A DNA stretch of 64,000 bases from Ignatzschineria sp. RMDPL8A. GTDB taxonomy: Bacteria > Pseudomonadota > Gammaproteobacteria > Cardiobacteriales > Wohlfahrtiimonadaceae. Under the pieces are notes generated by a model. It did not search any database, was not told where the DNA came from, and was given only the letters and a program-made list of their open reading frames with translations. This document shows positions 1 through 8,250 of this stretch, in pieces; position 1 is the stretch's first letter; every line of letters begins with the position of its first letter. A program made the position numbers and the translations under genes. The DNA is taken from positions 256,934 to 320,933 of the forward strand of contig NZ_JAPPWA010000001.1 of assembly GCF_029815055.1 (NCBI RefSeq), written 5' to 3'.

Positions 1-743
1 CCACAAGCAAAAACACCTGCGCAAATTTGCCAAAACGGACGCGTTTTTAACACTTCACGAAAGCTCAGTGCCGGCGGGGTTTGCGCTTTAATGCTCTCAT
101 TGGTTACCACTTGCGGAATATCAGCCCCGTAAAGATCGGCATGTTTTGGCGGGTTTTCTCGCACCACGGTAAATGACACAAGCAAGGTTAATCCGGCAAA
201 AACGGCGGCATAGCCGAGCATCGTATTCTCCCAACCCACCTGCTTAATCATCGCGGTAAAGAGTGGCGTCATAATGGCAATTCCCGCCATCGAGCCTGTT
301 GAAAGAAAGAGTAAGGCCATCGCACGGCGTTTAATAAACCAACGACTAATCAGCTGAGTAAAAGCCACGGGACTGGTGAACGCGAGCCCCATCGAGAGTA
401 AGATTCCGTAAAAGAAGGTAAAGAGCCAAGTATTGGTGGCGTAAATCGTTCCAAGCAGCGAAATCGAGACCAAGATCGCGCCAATAATCAGCACAAATCG
501 CGTTCCACGACGGGCCACACAATAACCGGCAATCGGCATTCCAATCCCATAAAAGAGCATTCCAATTGCCACCACGCCCGATAACCAACTCCTCGTCACC
601 CCAAGCCCTTCACTCATTGGAATCACAAACGGGCCAATGCTCATGCGCATCCCGACAGTGATCATCGTCAACAGTGAGGCGGCCATTACAATATTCCAGC
701 CAAAATACCACCCTTTCGATGGCGTTAAACCCTGTTTTTTCAT
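1..743 (-). CDS. MFS transporter, 3' end beyond window
   Basis: Translation from the ATG at 743 gives a hydrophobic protein with several membrane helices that runs off the window edge, so about 247 residues are seen. It looks like a 12-helix major facilitator superfamily transporter of the oxalate/formate or monocarboxylate type. After the second helix comes a basic loop with Ala-Arg-Arg-Gly-Thr-Arg, as in the MFS loop-2 signature, and a cytoplasmic loop with Arg-Trp-Phe-Ile-Lys-Arg-Arg follows helix 4. The substrate cannot be told. It is on the same strand as gyrB and was probably its downstream neighbour before the transposon island arrived. Confidence 0.75.
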   Translation of the reverse strand, partial: MKKQGLTPSKGWYFGWNIVMAASLLTMITVGMRMSIGPFVIPMSEGLGVTRSWLSGVVAIGMLFYGIGMPIAGYCVARRGTRFVLIIGAILVSISLLGTIYATNTWLFTFFYGILLSMGLAFTSPVAFTQLISRWFIKRRAMALLFLSTGSMAGIAIMTPLFTAMIKQVGWENTMLGYAAVFAGLTLLVSFTVVRENPPKHADLYGADIPQVVTNESIKAQTPPALSFREVLKTRPFWQICAGVFAC

Positions 744-885
744 CTAAAAATTCTCATCCTTAAGTCTTAATTCTGATCGAGTCTGTTATTAGTATCGCTT
801 CGTCAAAAAAGCCTCTACCAAGATAGGTGCTTTCGAAACAGGTTTCAAATCATTTAAGCATTTAGTGAACTATTTTCCATCGGCA

Positions 886-921
886 ATAAAAAAGCCCTAA
901 GAAACGTAAGTCACCTAGGGC
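886..921 (-). terminator. Rho-independent terminator, probably the original gyrB terminator
   Basis: On the minus strand GCCCTA pairs with TAGGGC and is followed by a T-rich run (TTTTTTATT). It lies just outside the left transposon end at 938. No minus-strand gene of the core genome now ends immediately before it. The nearest one, gyrB, ends at 30323 on the far side of the island, so this is inferred to be the gyrB terminator cut off by the insertion. Confidence 0.75.
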
Positions 922-937
922 GTTTAGAGATCAATTT

Positions 938-959
938 TGTCGGATCTCAAATATAATGC
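938..959 (+). repeat. Left terminal sequence of unit A
   Basis: TGTCGGATCTCAAATATAAT matches the left end of unit B and the inverted right ends, with one difference (G for A) in the first 12 bases. Only the outermost TnsB-type site remains. The inner sites seen in unit B are missing, probably because IS1595-type DNA starts near 1004. Confidence 0.65.
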
Positions 960-1023
960 TCCCTTTGCTAACCGATTGCACTACCACCTTTGGATAATAT
1001 AAATAGGGGCTGACATAGATAAG

Positions 1024-1629
1024 CTAATTTAAATTGCCTTTAACCATTGATTTTAACTGGCTTAGCTGCTCTTTATAATTAGGTGTATTAAATCGCCATT
1101 CACATTCCTTTAAAAACAGCTCAAAATTCTCTTTTGGAATGCCGTTAAACTTTCGCATATATCGTTTGGCTTGATTCCAGAAATTCTCAATTCCATTAAT
1201 ATGATTGTGAACTTTTGCAAACTGCTTACTGTGATTGATTCGATAATGTTTAAACTCACTAATATCAAGCACATTATAACTTTTAAAAGAATCCGAATAA
1301 ACGATACTATCAGGAATCACTTTTTCCTCAATAATGGGAATTAGAGTTTCTGATTGAGCATTAGGAATAACCTTTGTGTAAACCTTACCGCCACGCTTTA
1401 ATAGACCAAATACAGGGATTTTACCTGCTGATCCACAGCCTATTTTCCCTTTACGAATCCCACCAAAATACGATTCATCAACTTCAATTTTTCCATCAAA
1501 CAATTCGGCTTCAAATTATTTCTGATAGTCGAATATTAAAAGACGTAAACGATGATAATAGAAGATCGTTGTGTTTCGATTAACATCGACAATTTCAGCG
1601 GCACATCGATCAGTGGTTCCTGCAATGAA
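1024..1629 (-). pseudogene. IS1595 (ISXO2-like) transposase, broken
   Basis: The reading frame encodes a DDE-type transposase with the VDESYFGG motif, a central YSDSFKSY stretch and a His-Ile-Asn-Gly-Ile-Glu-Asn-Phe-Trp segment near the C-terminus, as in ISXO2-like proteins. An in-frame TAA at 1516-1518 separates the first part (Phe-Ile-Ala-Gly-Thr-Thr at about 1629) from the catalytic part. The N-terminal zinc-ribbon region expected in the family is absent, so the copy is also truncated. The outer end GGGGCTGACAT begins near 1005, and no matching partner end is visible upstream of the gene. A 30-codon minus-strand frame (1655-1747) next to it may be the cut start of another cargo gene. Confidence 0.75.
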
Positions 1630-1748
1630 TTTTTATACCGTCAGGAGTTGAGTCCTAAAAATCTTCTAAGTTTGTATTAAAGTCAAAACCTCTATCATAA
1701 GCGGTATCGCACACACAATTGTCAATATTATTCATTCCGAACTCCATA

Positions 1749-2396
1749 TTATCTATTAAATATTTTAGTAAAATTAGCTTTAGGAGAAATTTTGGTATTG
1801 ATTAAACCTATTTTACCTATCTTTCTATAAAAATAAGTCCCCCAAAGCCCTGGATCAGGAATCGAAGCAGTAATACAGAAAAATAAATTATTATCAGCTT
1901 TATATTGCGAATATACTTCTATTTCTAATAAAATATTACTTAAATCAGAATAATCAAACATTAAAAAATATTCTTTAAACAAATCATGTTCTAAATATTT
2001 ATATTCACTTAAATCTATAGATTGGATAAATAAATTATCTCTATATACATTTAAAAAAAATCTGAAATCTTGCTGCATATAAGTAGATGAACTCTTTAAA
2101 AAGTTGCATTTATGATCAGTTAAAACACTAAAATTACTGTGTGACTGATCATATTTTGACAAACCAATTTTAAGAGAAATTACAGGTTCTGTGTGAAGCC
2201 CAAATCTATAACTAGAAATTGTTTCGACAGTCTTTCTTAAATTTAAATATGTTGTATTAGTTAGATATTTTTTTTCGCTAAAGACCAATATGCTATTTTT
2301 TCTATTACTCTCTTGAAAATTTAGCTTTTCCCCATTTGCCAAATTTAAAAATAATACAAGTATTACAAGAAATACCTTACTCTCTCTTCTCAACAT
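1749..2396 (-). CDS. Secreted hypothetical protein
   Basis: This 215-residue protein has a clear N-terminal signal peptide: a basic start (MLRRESK), a hydrophobic core and a small-residue Ala-Asn-Gly cleavage region near residue 22. The mature part is rich in Asn, Ser, Tyr and aromatic residues. No family is recognised. It is the last gene of the minus-strand group that starts with the Imm11-like gene, 53 bp after the membrane protein gene. It may be an accessory or second immunity protein acting in the periplasm, inferred only from signal and position. Confidence 0.6.
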   Translation of the reverse strand: MLRRESKVFLVILVLFLNLANGEKLNFQESNRKNSILVFSEKKYLTNTTYLNLRKTVETISSYRFGLHTEPVISLKIGLSKYDQSHSNFSVLTDHKCNFLKSSSTYMQQDFRFFLNVYRDNLFIQSIDLSEYKYLEHDLFKEYFLMFDYSDLSNILLEIEVYSQYKADNNLFFCITASIPDPGLWGTYFYRKIGKIGLINTKISPKANFTKIFNR

Positions 2397-2449
2397 CTTT
2401 ATAAACTCCCTACAATCATATTTTTCCTTTTCTAAACTACTTATATTAT

Positions 2450-3088
2450 TTATAAATTAAAAATAATGATTTTTATTGTGGTATAGATTCCTATGGACAT
2501 CCAAAGGACATACCAAATAACAGCTCCTAATTTCATATGATTCGACATCTGGATCATTTGACATATTTGTCGAACAGTGTGTTTTTTTTGTGATTTTGTT
2601 AAAGTATTCGAAAATCTGCTGCTGAAGTTAATTTCTTCGTATAAAGAATATAAACTTCTTTTAAAAACTTTAATATCTAGACCTATAAAGTTACCTCGAG
2701 CTTTATCGAAGACTTCTACTGCACCAAAATTAATCAAATAAAATGCTAATGCAAGTAACCCACAAATAATTACTAAGCTTGTTTTCCCTAAAAGCTGTGG
2801 GGGAATATCCCAGCCAAATAATAAGAGTATAATGCCATTTAACAAAGCAAGAATCATAAAGTATGGGCCAATTATTTGACTATAATAAAAGCCTATTTGT
2901 AAATTAAAATCTGATAATTCCTCCCATAAAATTTTTATATCCTCATCTGGAATTTGTACTGGTCTCTCATCATTTTTTCCTTCGAAAATCAGAATATCTA
3001 ACCCCCATTTATGAAGTGTATATCCAATAAAAAATACCAGAGGTATCCAAAACCAGCGGCTAAGTAAAAATTCTAATATGATATCCAT
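2450..3088 (-). CDS. Hypothetical membrane protein
   Basis: This 212-residue protein has about four hydrophobic segments: residues 9-25, two adjacent ones around 70-120, and one at the C-terminus. Between them lies a charged cytoplasmic stretch with Phe-Lys-Arg-Ser-Leu-Tyr. No family is recognised. It starts 18 bp after the toxin-like gene and is probably co-transcribed with it. The context (toxin, Imm11-like protein, membrane protein, secreted protein) makes an immunity or export role thinkable, but no motif shows this. Confidence 0.6.
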   Translation of the reverse strand: MDIILEFLLSRWFWIPLVFFIGYTLHKWGLDILIFEGKNDERPVQIPDEDIKILWEELSDFNLQIGFYYSQIIGPYFMILALLNGIILLLFGWDIPPQLLGKTSLVIICGLLALAFYLINFGAVEVFDKARGNFIGLDIKVFKRSLYSLYEEINFSSRFSNTLTKSQKKHTVRQICQMIQMSNHMKLGAVIWYVLWMSIGIYTTIKIIIFNL

Positions 3089-3106
3089 TGATTTTCCACA
3101 ATATTA

Positions 3107-3904
3107 TTAGTTAGAGATATTAAAAATAAATATCTTAAAAGTAATCAATAATACTATCCCTCCTATTAATAAAAAGGCACTTCCTTTTTTCATGATCTCT
3201 ATTTTATTCATAATTCTGTCGAGATATTTAGCCAATAAAAGCAAGCCTTTTAATGCAGGGTCATTTAGCTCCGCTCCTCCTGTCTCAGATGATGCTGTCC
3301 TATCCAATTGGTTTAAAGTTTCTCTTGAATAAATCTGATTATTTTTGCCTGTATCCGCAGTGACATGAATCTTTTCTTGACTTATTCGATCATAATCAAT
3401 CACTCGCTGTTCCGCCAGTTTTAAGCGCCCATCATTATTTTTAAAATTTTCATCCGTTAGGATTTTATCTTCAAAATATTCAGCTATTTTATCTACTTGA
3501 ATTTTTTCGTTAGAACCATCTGATCTTAAAAAATCAACGCCTGTCTTTAGCTCATCCATCAACACTTTTTGGAAGTCTATAATAGCAGTACGTTGTTTAT
3601 CTGGTTGCCCTGCAAAATCAGGATGATTGAGGTATAAATTCAATATATTCTCAACATACGAGCTATAAGCGCCATGAGGACCACTATGATGTGTTAATCC
3701 AAAATTGCTTTTGTCCACTATCTTTGGATTATTTTTATAAATAGCTTCCAGCTTCGCAATATCAGCAGGATCAGTGAATAATGGGATGCGGTTATTATAA
3801 TCTTGTAGGAATTTATCTCCAAAAAGCCCAGAAAGCTCTCGTCTAAATTTGCCAAATATTTCTACAGGAATAATGTTATGTACGTTAAAAGAAATATCAG
3901 CCAT
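3107..3904 (-). CDS. Probable AHH/HNH-type nuclease toxin with C-terminal membrane segment
   Basis: This 265-residue protein opens with VHNIIPVEIFGKF, close to the AHH nuclease pattern His-His-Ile-Ile-Pro. It continues with Asn-Arg-Ile-Pro-Leu and then HHSGPHGAYSSYVENIL. That order (HxIIP, Asn-x-x-x-Leu, His-x-Gly-x-His-x-x-Tyr) is typical of polymorphic-toxin nucleases of the HNH/endonuclease VII superfamily. The first catalytic pair reads His-Asn instead of His-His, so activity is uncertain. The last 25 residues form a membrane helix (FLLIGGIVLLITFKIF). The gene lies 3 bp after the Imm11-like gene. The likely role is interbacterial DNase/RNase toxicity. No secretion signal is visible in the protein itself. 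Confidence 0.55.
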   Translation of the reverse strand: MADISFNVHNIIPVEIFGKFRRELSGLFGDKFLQDYNNRIPLFTDPADIAKLEAIYKNNPKIVDKSNFGLTHHSGPHGAYSSYVENILNLYLNHPDFAGQPDKQRTAIIDFQKVLMDELKTGVDFLRSDGSNEKIQVDKIAEYFEDKILTDENFKNNDGRLKLAEQRVIDYDRISQEKIHVTADTGKNNQIYSRETLNQLDRTASSETGGAELNDPALKGLLLLAKYLDRIMNKIEIMKKGSAFLLIGGIVLLITFKIFIFNISN

Positions 3905-3907
3905 AAA

Positions 3908-4627
3908 TTATCCCTCCACCACACAACGCGTTAATAACCAATCTTGTGAAATTCCTGCATCATCCAATGCTTTTTTTAATTGATCACTGATGAAAAAACT
4001 TTGTTTTAAACGTGAGTCTGCCCAGAGATCCAGCCCGGATTCCAATATGTTAGAATTAATGATAAAACCATCTTCAATAATCTCTGGACTTTCTGTTGGA
4101 ATACCATCCATTTTTTTGGTTGGTTTAAAAAAATACACATTTTCACTTTTTTCTAAATCACAATACTCATTGGTTTCTGCAATATTGAGGAGATAAAAAG
4201 AGCATTCACTTTCGATATGATCTCCTGTAACAGCATCATAGGGATCCAATTTAATAATATCTGTGTTGCCTAAATTATACTGCTTTAAAATTTTCGCACT
4301 TTTTTCATTAATAAAAACAAATTGACCTATCCCCATAAAAATACTTTTGTCACAAACCAAAGGTGTCTCTGAAATTTTATAAAAACGAGTCGGTGTATAT
4401 TCGGGGGATAATTTTTTCTTAAATCTATACTTTTGTGCTAAATCAGCATAATTAGTGCTATTATTTTTAAATATATCTTCTGTTTTTTTGCATTCTTTTT
4501 CAGATAAAATATGACTATATTGAAGCAAAAATTGTGAATCAATTTTTCCTTCAACAAATAAATTGTAATCAACCCATCTTTTATCTGTGTTTCTCATAAC
4601 ATTACTAACCCATACATATTGCGTCAT
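3908..4627 (-). CDS. Imm11-like (DUF1629) immunity protein
   Basis: This 239-residue cytosolic protein has a C-terminal block containing Leu-Asp-Leu-Trp-Ala-Asp and, shortly after, SFFISDQLKKALDDAGI. That matches the usual ending of the Imm11/DUF1629 family, in which an Asp-Leu-Trp and a Phe-Ile-Ser-x-x-Leu-x-x-Ala-Leu segment precede a short tail. Imm11 proteins are known as partners of nuclease toxins, and the next gene, 3 bp downstream, encodes an AHH-like nuclease. Here the immunity gene comes first, so protection would be made before the toxin. A promoter between 4627 and the HlyD remnant is not obvious, so expression may once have come from the hlyD gene. Confidence 0.6.
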   Translation of the reverse strand: MTQYVWVSNVMRNTDKRWVDYNLFVEGKIDSQFLLQYSHILSEKECKKTEDIFKNNSTNYADLAQKYRFKKKLSPEYTPTRFYKISETPLVCDKSIFMGIGQFVFINEKSAKILKQYNLGNTDIIKLDPYDAVTGDHIESECSFYLLNIAETNEYCDLEKSENVYFFKPTKKMDGIPTESPEIIEDGFIINSNILESGLDLWADSRLKQSFFISDQLKKALDDAGISQDWLLTRCVVEG

Positions 4628-4661
4628 TGTTTTTCTCTTTGACTAAAATATTTATTAATTA

Positions 4662-4935
4662 CTATAATTCACGCATGCTCTCATCCACCTTCGTTTGAAG
4701 GGGACTCAAGAAATAATCTATCACTCGGCGTTCTCTGATCTTAATCTCCGCTGTGACATTCATCCCGGCACTGAGTTGAATGGCTTTGCCTTCCACCATA
4801 AATGGGGTATCTTGATCCAACTGTACCATCGCTTGAAACACGAGCCCCAATTGCTCATGCTCAATTGCATCTAAACTCACCGATTTCACAGTGCCGGTTA
4901 AATAACCATAACGGGTATAAGGTGTAGGAAAAGGG
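4662..4935 (-). pseudogene. HlyD-family secretion adaptor, C-terminal fragment 1
   Basis: The frame encodes about 90 residues from Pro-Tyr-Thr-Arg-Tyr-Gly-Tyr-Leu-Thr-Gly-Thr-Val through Gly-Met-Asn-Val-Thr-Ala-Glu-Ile-Lys. This is the typical C-terminal part of periplasmic adaptor proteins of type I secretion systems (HlyD family). It ends at a normal stop, but the front part is cut off by the IS481-type element at 4936. It is nearly identical to the fragment at 9802-10098. An intact adaptor has roughly 400 residues. A secretion gene that once headed the toxin/immunity group is inferred. Confidence 0.75.
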
Positions 4936-5781
4936 AGCGTTGTTTACACTTCCTGTTTAAAATAAATATCTAAAACCTCATAAGGAGTCGCACCATTTAG
5001 TCCTTTATGAGGTTTTACCGTATTATAAAAGTTTAAAAACCTTTTAAGCTTTGATTTTCTGTCATCACTGCTTAAAAACACTTCTTTATCATGCCACATT
5101 TCCATTAACGTTCGAATAACCCGTTCCGCTTTACCATTCGTCTGTGGTCTTGCTGGTCGGGTAAATTGTTGATTAATATGATTTAATCTGCATAGATAAA
5201 CAAAAGCATGATCAATTGTCCCTTTTTATTCTCTCCCATTGTCAGAATAGATACAATCAAGCGTATACGGGCATTGCGCAAGAATATCTTTCTGAAGAAA
5301 CGTTGCGGCACTAAATTGTGATTTATCCTCATAAATGCCGGCATATAACTCTCTTGAGAAGTCATCGATACCTACAAATAGATACTCTCTACGACCTGTT
5401 TTCAGTTCCCTTTTAAGCAATGGTAGTCTTTTGGTATCAACATGAACCATTTCCCCAGGATAAGATTTATTGTAGCGTTTAGCGCGCCTTTTTAGGTGAT
5501 CTTCTATCGTCTTTTCAACTTTCACAAGCCTTTTAATGCCATATTTAATGGTTTTAAAGCGCTCATTAGTACTTGCCTGCGGTTTAAATAATCCAAGTCT
5601 AGAGAGCCTAAGCGCTTTGTCAATAGTTGGGCGACTGACATTAAATCTTTGTGCAAGATAAGTGACAGTGAGTTTCTCTTGCGTATAAAGGCGCCAAATC
5701 TCTTCTCGATGATAGGGCGTAAGTCGGGTATTTTTATGCATATTCACAACAGTATTTTCTCCGAATACTGTAAACAACGCT
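4936..5781. mobile_element. IS481-family insertion sequence
   Basis: Inverted ends AGCGTTGTTTAC (4936-4947) and GTAAACAACGCT (5770-5781) enclose one transposase frame on the minus strand. The total is about 846 bp, short for the family. It interrupts the HlyD adaptor gene on its left and a plus-strand membrane protein gene on its right, so insertion was probably followed by loss of neighbouring DNA. Confidence 0.75.
4944..5741 (-). pseudogene. IS481 transposase with one in-frame stop
   Basis: The 266-codon frame starts with an N-terminal helix-turn-helix (Thr-Pro-Tyr-His-Arg-Glu-Glu-Ile). It continues with an rve-type core holding HVDTKRLPLL, Gly-Ile-Asp-Asp-Phe-Ser and IYSDNGRE, and ends with Pro-Gln-Thr-Asn-Gly-Lys-Ala-Glu-Arg and an integrase-type tail. 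A TAA codon at 5226-5228 sits directly after Asp-Asn-Gly-Arg-Glu where related proteins have Phe. The rest is in the same frame, so a change at one codon inactivates it. Confidence 0.8.
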
Positions 5782-6095
5782 AGTAAATCCTACATATTAG
5801 GTTTTAGTGGCGTATTTAAACCCAAAAGAAAAAAGTTTTTATATCAGGACTTGCCTGGTTTGAAAAAGCTATATTTGTTAGCCTCGCTTCTTTCCTTTCT
5901 ATAAACTTTATTTTAATAATCAGTCACTTAATTTTAATATTAATTTCTTGGGATATTACCGCTTTTAAAGTCGTTTCTATTGTTACTTTTTTACCAACCT
6001 ACACCATAATATGCTTTAACTATATCCTCATCATGAAAGGCAGCCATTGGGATTCACACCATTTAATTAAAAAATATGCCCTTTCCTCAAATTAA
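5782..6095 (+). pseudogene. 5'-truncated membrane protein
   Basis: An open plus-strand frame runs from the IS481 end to TAA at 6093-6095, about 100 residues. It has two strong hydrophobic stretches (Ala-Ile-Phe-Val-Ser-Leu-Ala-Ser-Phe-Leu and Leu-Ile-Leu-Ile-Leu-Ile-Ser) followed by a polar tail. No start codon with a ribosome site is visible, which fits truncation by the insertion sequence. The family is unknown. Confidence 0.4.
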
Positions 6096-6131
6096 TGCCT
6101 ACGAATAAACTTCTTATATAAAAAACTTTTA

Positions 6132-6168
6132 AAAAGCCCCTGAATAGTATAACTATCCAAGGGCTTTT
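6132..6168. terminator. Bidirectional terminator at the right end of unit A
   Basis: AAAAGCCC and GGGCTTTT flank a 20-base centre, giving a hairpin with T-runs on both strands. It sits directly inside the TnsB-site array. The other two right-end arrays (30.0 and 30.2 kb) also have a terminator in the same place, so it appears to be a fixed part of this end type. Confidence 0.7.
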
Positions 6169-6185
6169 CTACATTCATTACCTCA

Positions 6186-6249
6186 TTTCACGGATTGAGA
6201 TTTTATTTCACAGTTTGAGACGCCATTTCATCGTTCGTGAGATTCGACA
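6186..6249 (-). repeat. Right end of unit A: three TnsB-type sites
   Basis: Three copies of a TTTCAnnGnTTGAGAT-like motif begin at 6186, 6206 and 6226, spaced 20 bp apart. The last one, stretched by two bases, runs into GAGATTCGACA at 6249. Closely packed sites at one end and loosely spaced sites at the other are the pattern known for Tn7 right and left ends. Confidence 0.7.
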
Positions 6250-6261
6250 TGTCGAATCTCA
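6238..6261. repeat. Perfect palindrome at the junction of units A and B
   Basis: TGAGATTCGACA is followed immediately by its exact reverse complement TGTCGAATCTCA, giving a 24-bp perfect palindrome with its centre between 6249 and 6250. Each half is one transposon terminus (right end of A, left end of B). A normal Tn7-type insertion would leave a 5-bp target duplication between neighbours, and none is present. Confidence 0.85.
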
Positions 6262-6380
6262 TATACCGTGAAACGAAGAATTGTGGTTTCTAGCGGTATG
6301 TCATCAATAGTGAAGTTTACAATTTAGCTAAAAATCTCATATAACATGATCTCATTAATATAAAATCTCAAATAGAGTGA
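6250..6380 (+). repeat. Left end of unit B: three spaced TnsB-type sites
   Basis: The terminus TGTCGAATCTCATATACCGT is followed by AATCTCATATAACATGA at 6333-6349 and AATCTCAAATAGAGTGA at 6364-6380. All share AATCTCA(T/A)ATA and TGA. These sites are the inverse of the right-end motif TTTCA...TGAGATT, as expected for binding sites of one TnsB transposase. Confidence 0.7.
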
Positions 6381-6476
6381 TCTCATTAGAAGTTATACTT
6401 TTGCTCTCGAAGTTTAAATGCGGTATCTCCACCCTCAAGAATTTCACAAATATGCTCTTTAATTGTTTTAGATTCT

Positions 6477-7331
6477 AGGGTCTGTTGAACATTCATAGTT
6501 TCAACCAAACGTATGCACAGGCTAAAGCAACATTGCTACTGTAGCTACTTTTTAGCTTATTATAGTGAGTTGCTAAGCCTCTAAAGTGCTTTAAGGTTGC
6601 AAATATATTCTCCACGACATGCCGCGCTTTATAAATATGCCAGTCCATATGCCTATTGTCTTTTAAACTATTCTTTCTATTAGGAATGTTTGGATGAACT
6701 TCGTTTTTTAATAAACTCATTTTATAATCTTGTGAGATATATCCTTGATCAGCATTGAGGATTTTTGTCTCCTTTAATTCAACTTTCTTAATCAGTTTAG
6801 GCGCTACTTTAACATCATGAGTTGCTCCATCGCTTATTAAAAAATCCAAGGGATTTCCATGAGCATCGACGATTATATGAATTTTGGTGCTATTACCACC
6901 GGCACTTTTAGCGATCGCCTCTGACTTAGGATTCCCTATCCCAGCACTACTTTGATGCGCTCGAATATGAGTTCCATCAATAGATAGCCACTCCATATCA
7001 GGATCTTTAATAAGCTGTTTAAAACAGTTTGGTGAATTTATCCAATTTTGTCCATCTTCTAAAAGCTTTAAAAACGGTATTATATTTTCCAAAGCATTCT
7101 GGTAAATATCACCATGGACAGCCTGTTTTCAGGCGATATAAGATTCCGGTGAAAATATTTCTTAAATTTGGTTTGTCATAGATATTCAAATCTAGGAGAA
7201 TAGGCTTTAGTTTCAACCAAAGCTTGTCATTAAGTAATGTTTGAAGCATAAGAATAGAGAGTTGGTATTGTTTTTTTGCGATTACATTTTACTACTCTCT
7301 ATTTTTTTATTTCAAATGTTCAACAGACCCT
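6477..7331. mobile_element. IS5-family (IS427-like) insertion sequence
   Basis: Perfect 14-bp inverted ends AGGGTCTGTTGAAC (6477-6490) and GTTCAACAGACCCT (7318-7331) enclose about 855 bp with a two-frame transposase on the minus strand. The flanking TA on both sides may be the target duplication. A related single end (TTCAATAGACCCTA) is left at 14731-14744. Confidence 0.85.
6493..7249 (-). pseudogene. IS5-family transposase (orfA/orfB), orfA broken
   Basis: orfA starts at the ATG at 7249 (Met-Leu-Gln-Thr-Leu-Leu) and contains Lys-Thr-Gly-Cys-Pro-Trp, after which a TGA replaces the usual Arg-Asp of the CPWRDLP motif. The frame then continues with Pro-Glu-Cys-Phe-Gly-Lys-Tyr-Asn-Thr. orfB (up to 7092) carries the DDE core: LSIDGTHIRAHQSS, the NADQGYIS block and HVVENIFATLKHFRG. 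A frameshift between orfA and orfB is normal in this group. The extra stop in orfA makes the copy non-functional. Confidence 0.8.
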
Positions 7332-7455
7332 AATATCCTAATAAAATCAACCGCTGTTGATGATTGCATTATTGTTATTATAGTTGTTATTGGTAGAATA
7401 ACTATTCTACGCATAGAGTCCCTATGCTTTATATATGGAGAGTAGATAATTCATT

Positions 7456-7833
7456 ATGGAAAGAGTTTATGCCAAACTAGGTGAGCCTATTCAATGTGCC
7501 CACTGTCGTTATGAAATCTCATACGGCGCAACCATTTGCCAAGGATGTCAAACCCATTTGATTTACGGTATGCCTGATGGCTATTTTCGATATATGAAAT
7601 CTCAGGCTATGATACTCGGTATCGTATTGACACTCGTTTTATGGTTCCTTTTGATCGTACTTTTCCCTATTCTTTATGGTTTCTTTATTGCGCCAGTTAT
7701 AGCTATTTTAATTAGCTGGCTTTTGTATAGAAAAAGTAAAAGACACGCTATCGCGACTATCCCTGATAACCTTGTCTCATTTATTCCCCCCGAAGAAATA
7801 GCGGTGCGAACCTTTCGAAAAGCCATGAAGTAA
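7456..7833 (+). CDS. Small zinc-ribbon membrane protein
   Basis: This 125-residue protein has an N-terminal four-cysteine knuckle (CAHC at 14-17 and CQGC at 29-32), two adjacent membrane helices (about 52-92) and a basic C-terminal tail. The domain layout is like zinc-ribbon membrane proteins of unknown function. It stands alone on the plus strand beside the IS5 copy, and its role in the cargo is unknown. Confidence 0.6.
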   Translation: MERVYAKLGEPIQCAHCRYEISYGATICQGCQTHLIYGMPDGYFRYMKSQAMILGIVLTLVLWFLLIVLFPILYGFFIAPVIAILISWLLYRKSKRHAIATIPDNLVSFIPPEEIAVRTFRKAMK

Positions 7834-8250
7834 GTATCTTAAGATTCTTAGCATAACGCTTTATCAAACTATTGAGATTTATGAGGATTAAAGTGAAATA
7901 AATTCTTTATAGATCCAGAAAGGGGCTGAACCATTGGTGTTTTTGGGGATAAAGGTTGAATGGGGCTGTTTGATTTCTTGCAACAACCGCACCAAGTTAT
8001 ACGGCCAGTTTTGGAAAAGTAGAGCTACTATTTTTAATAATCGAATTCTAAGTGATATAGGTGACTTTTCAAACTCGAATTTAAGGGGGATATTTTGCCA
8101 AGATTGTTTTTTTAATCTTGCTAATCCCTGTACCAAGGTTCGTATTCCTTCAAAAAAAGTAAAGAGTGTAGGTTGTTATTGTCACCTAATTCTATATATC
8201 CATGATTTATAGCATTGGTAATTTTTCGCATTAAATATAGCTCGTTTTGG
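7834..8250. other. Gap with a doubtful minus-strand gene fragment (7888-8136)
   Basis: Both strands have a short open frame here and neither has a good ribosome site. The minus-strand one (82 residues) contains LRIRLLKIVALLFQNWPYNL, a Trp-Pro-bearing helix pair of a kind also seen in TniQ-like proteins, and could be a degraded piece of an older transposition gene. The similarity is from memory and weak. Nothing else is recognised. Confidence 0.25.

Larger units (their letters stand above)
938..6249. mobile_element. Tn7-like unit A, without transposition genes
   Basis: The unit is bounded by TGTCGGATCTCA at 938 and the inverted TGTCGAATCTCA ending at 6249. These ends match those of unit B, which carries tnsABC-tniQ. 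Inside are a decayed IS1595-type and an IS481-type element, a toxin/immunity group and a HlyD remnant, but no tns gene. It is either a deleted Tn7-like element or a passenger moved in trans by the machinery of unit B. The left flank is AATTT (933-937). The right side abuts unit B with no intervening bases. Confidence 0.6.

Noticed and set aside
7934..8212. Plus-strand open frame of 92 codons
   Set aside because: No ribosome site, odd composition, and it lies opposite a fragment that looks more protein-like. Probably chance.
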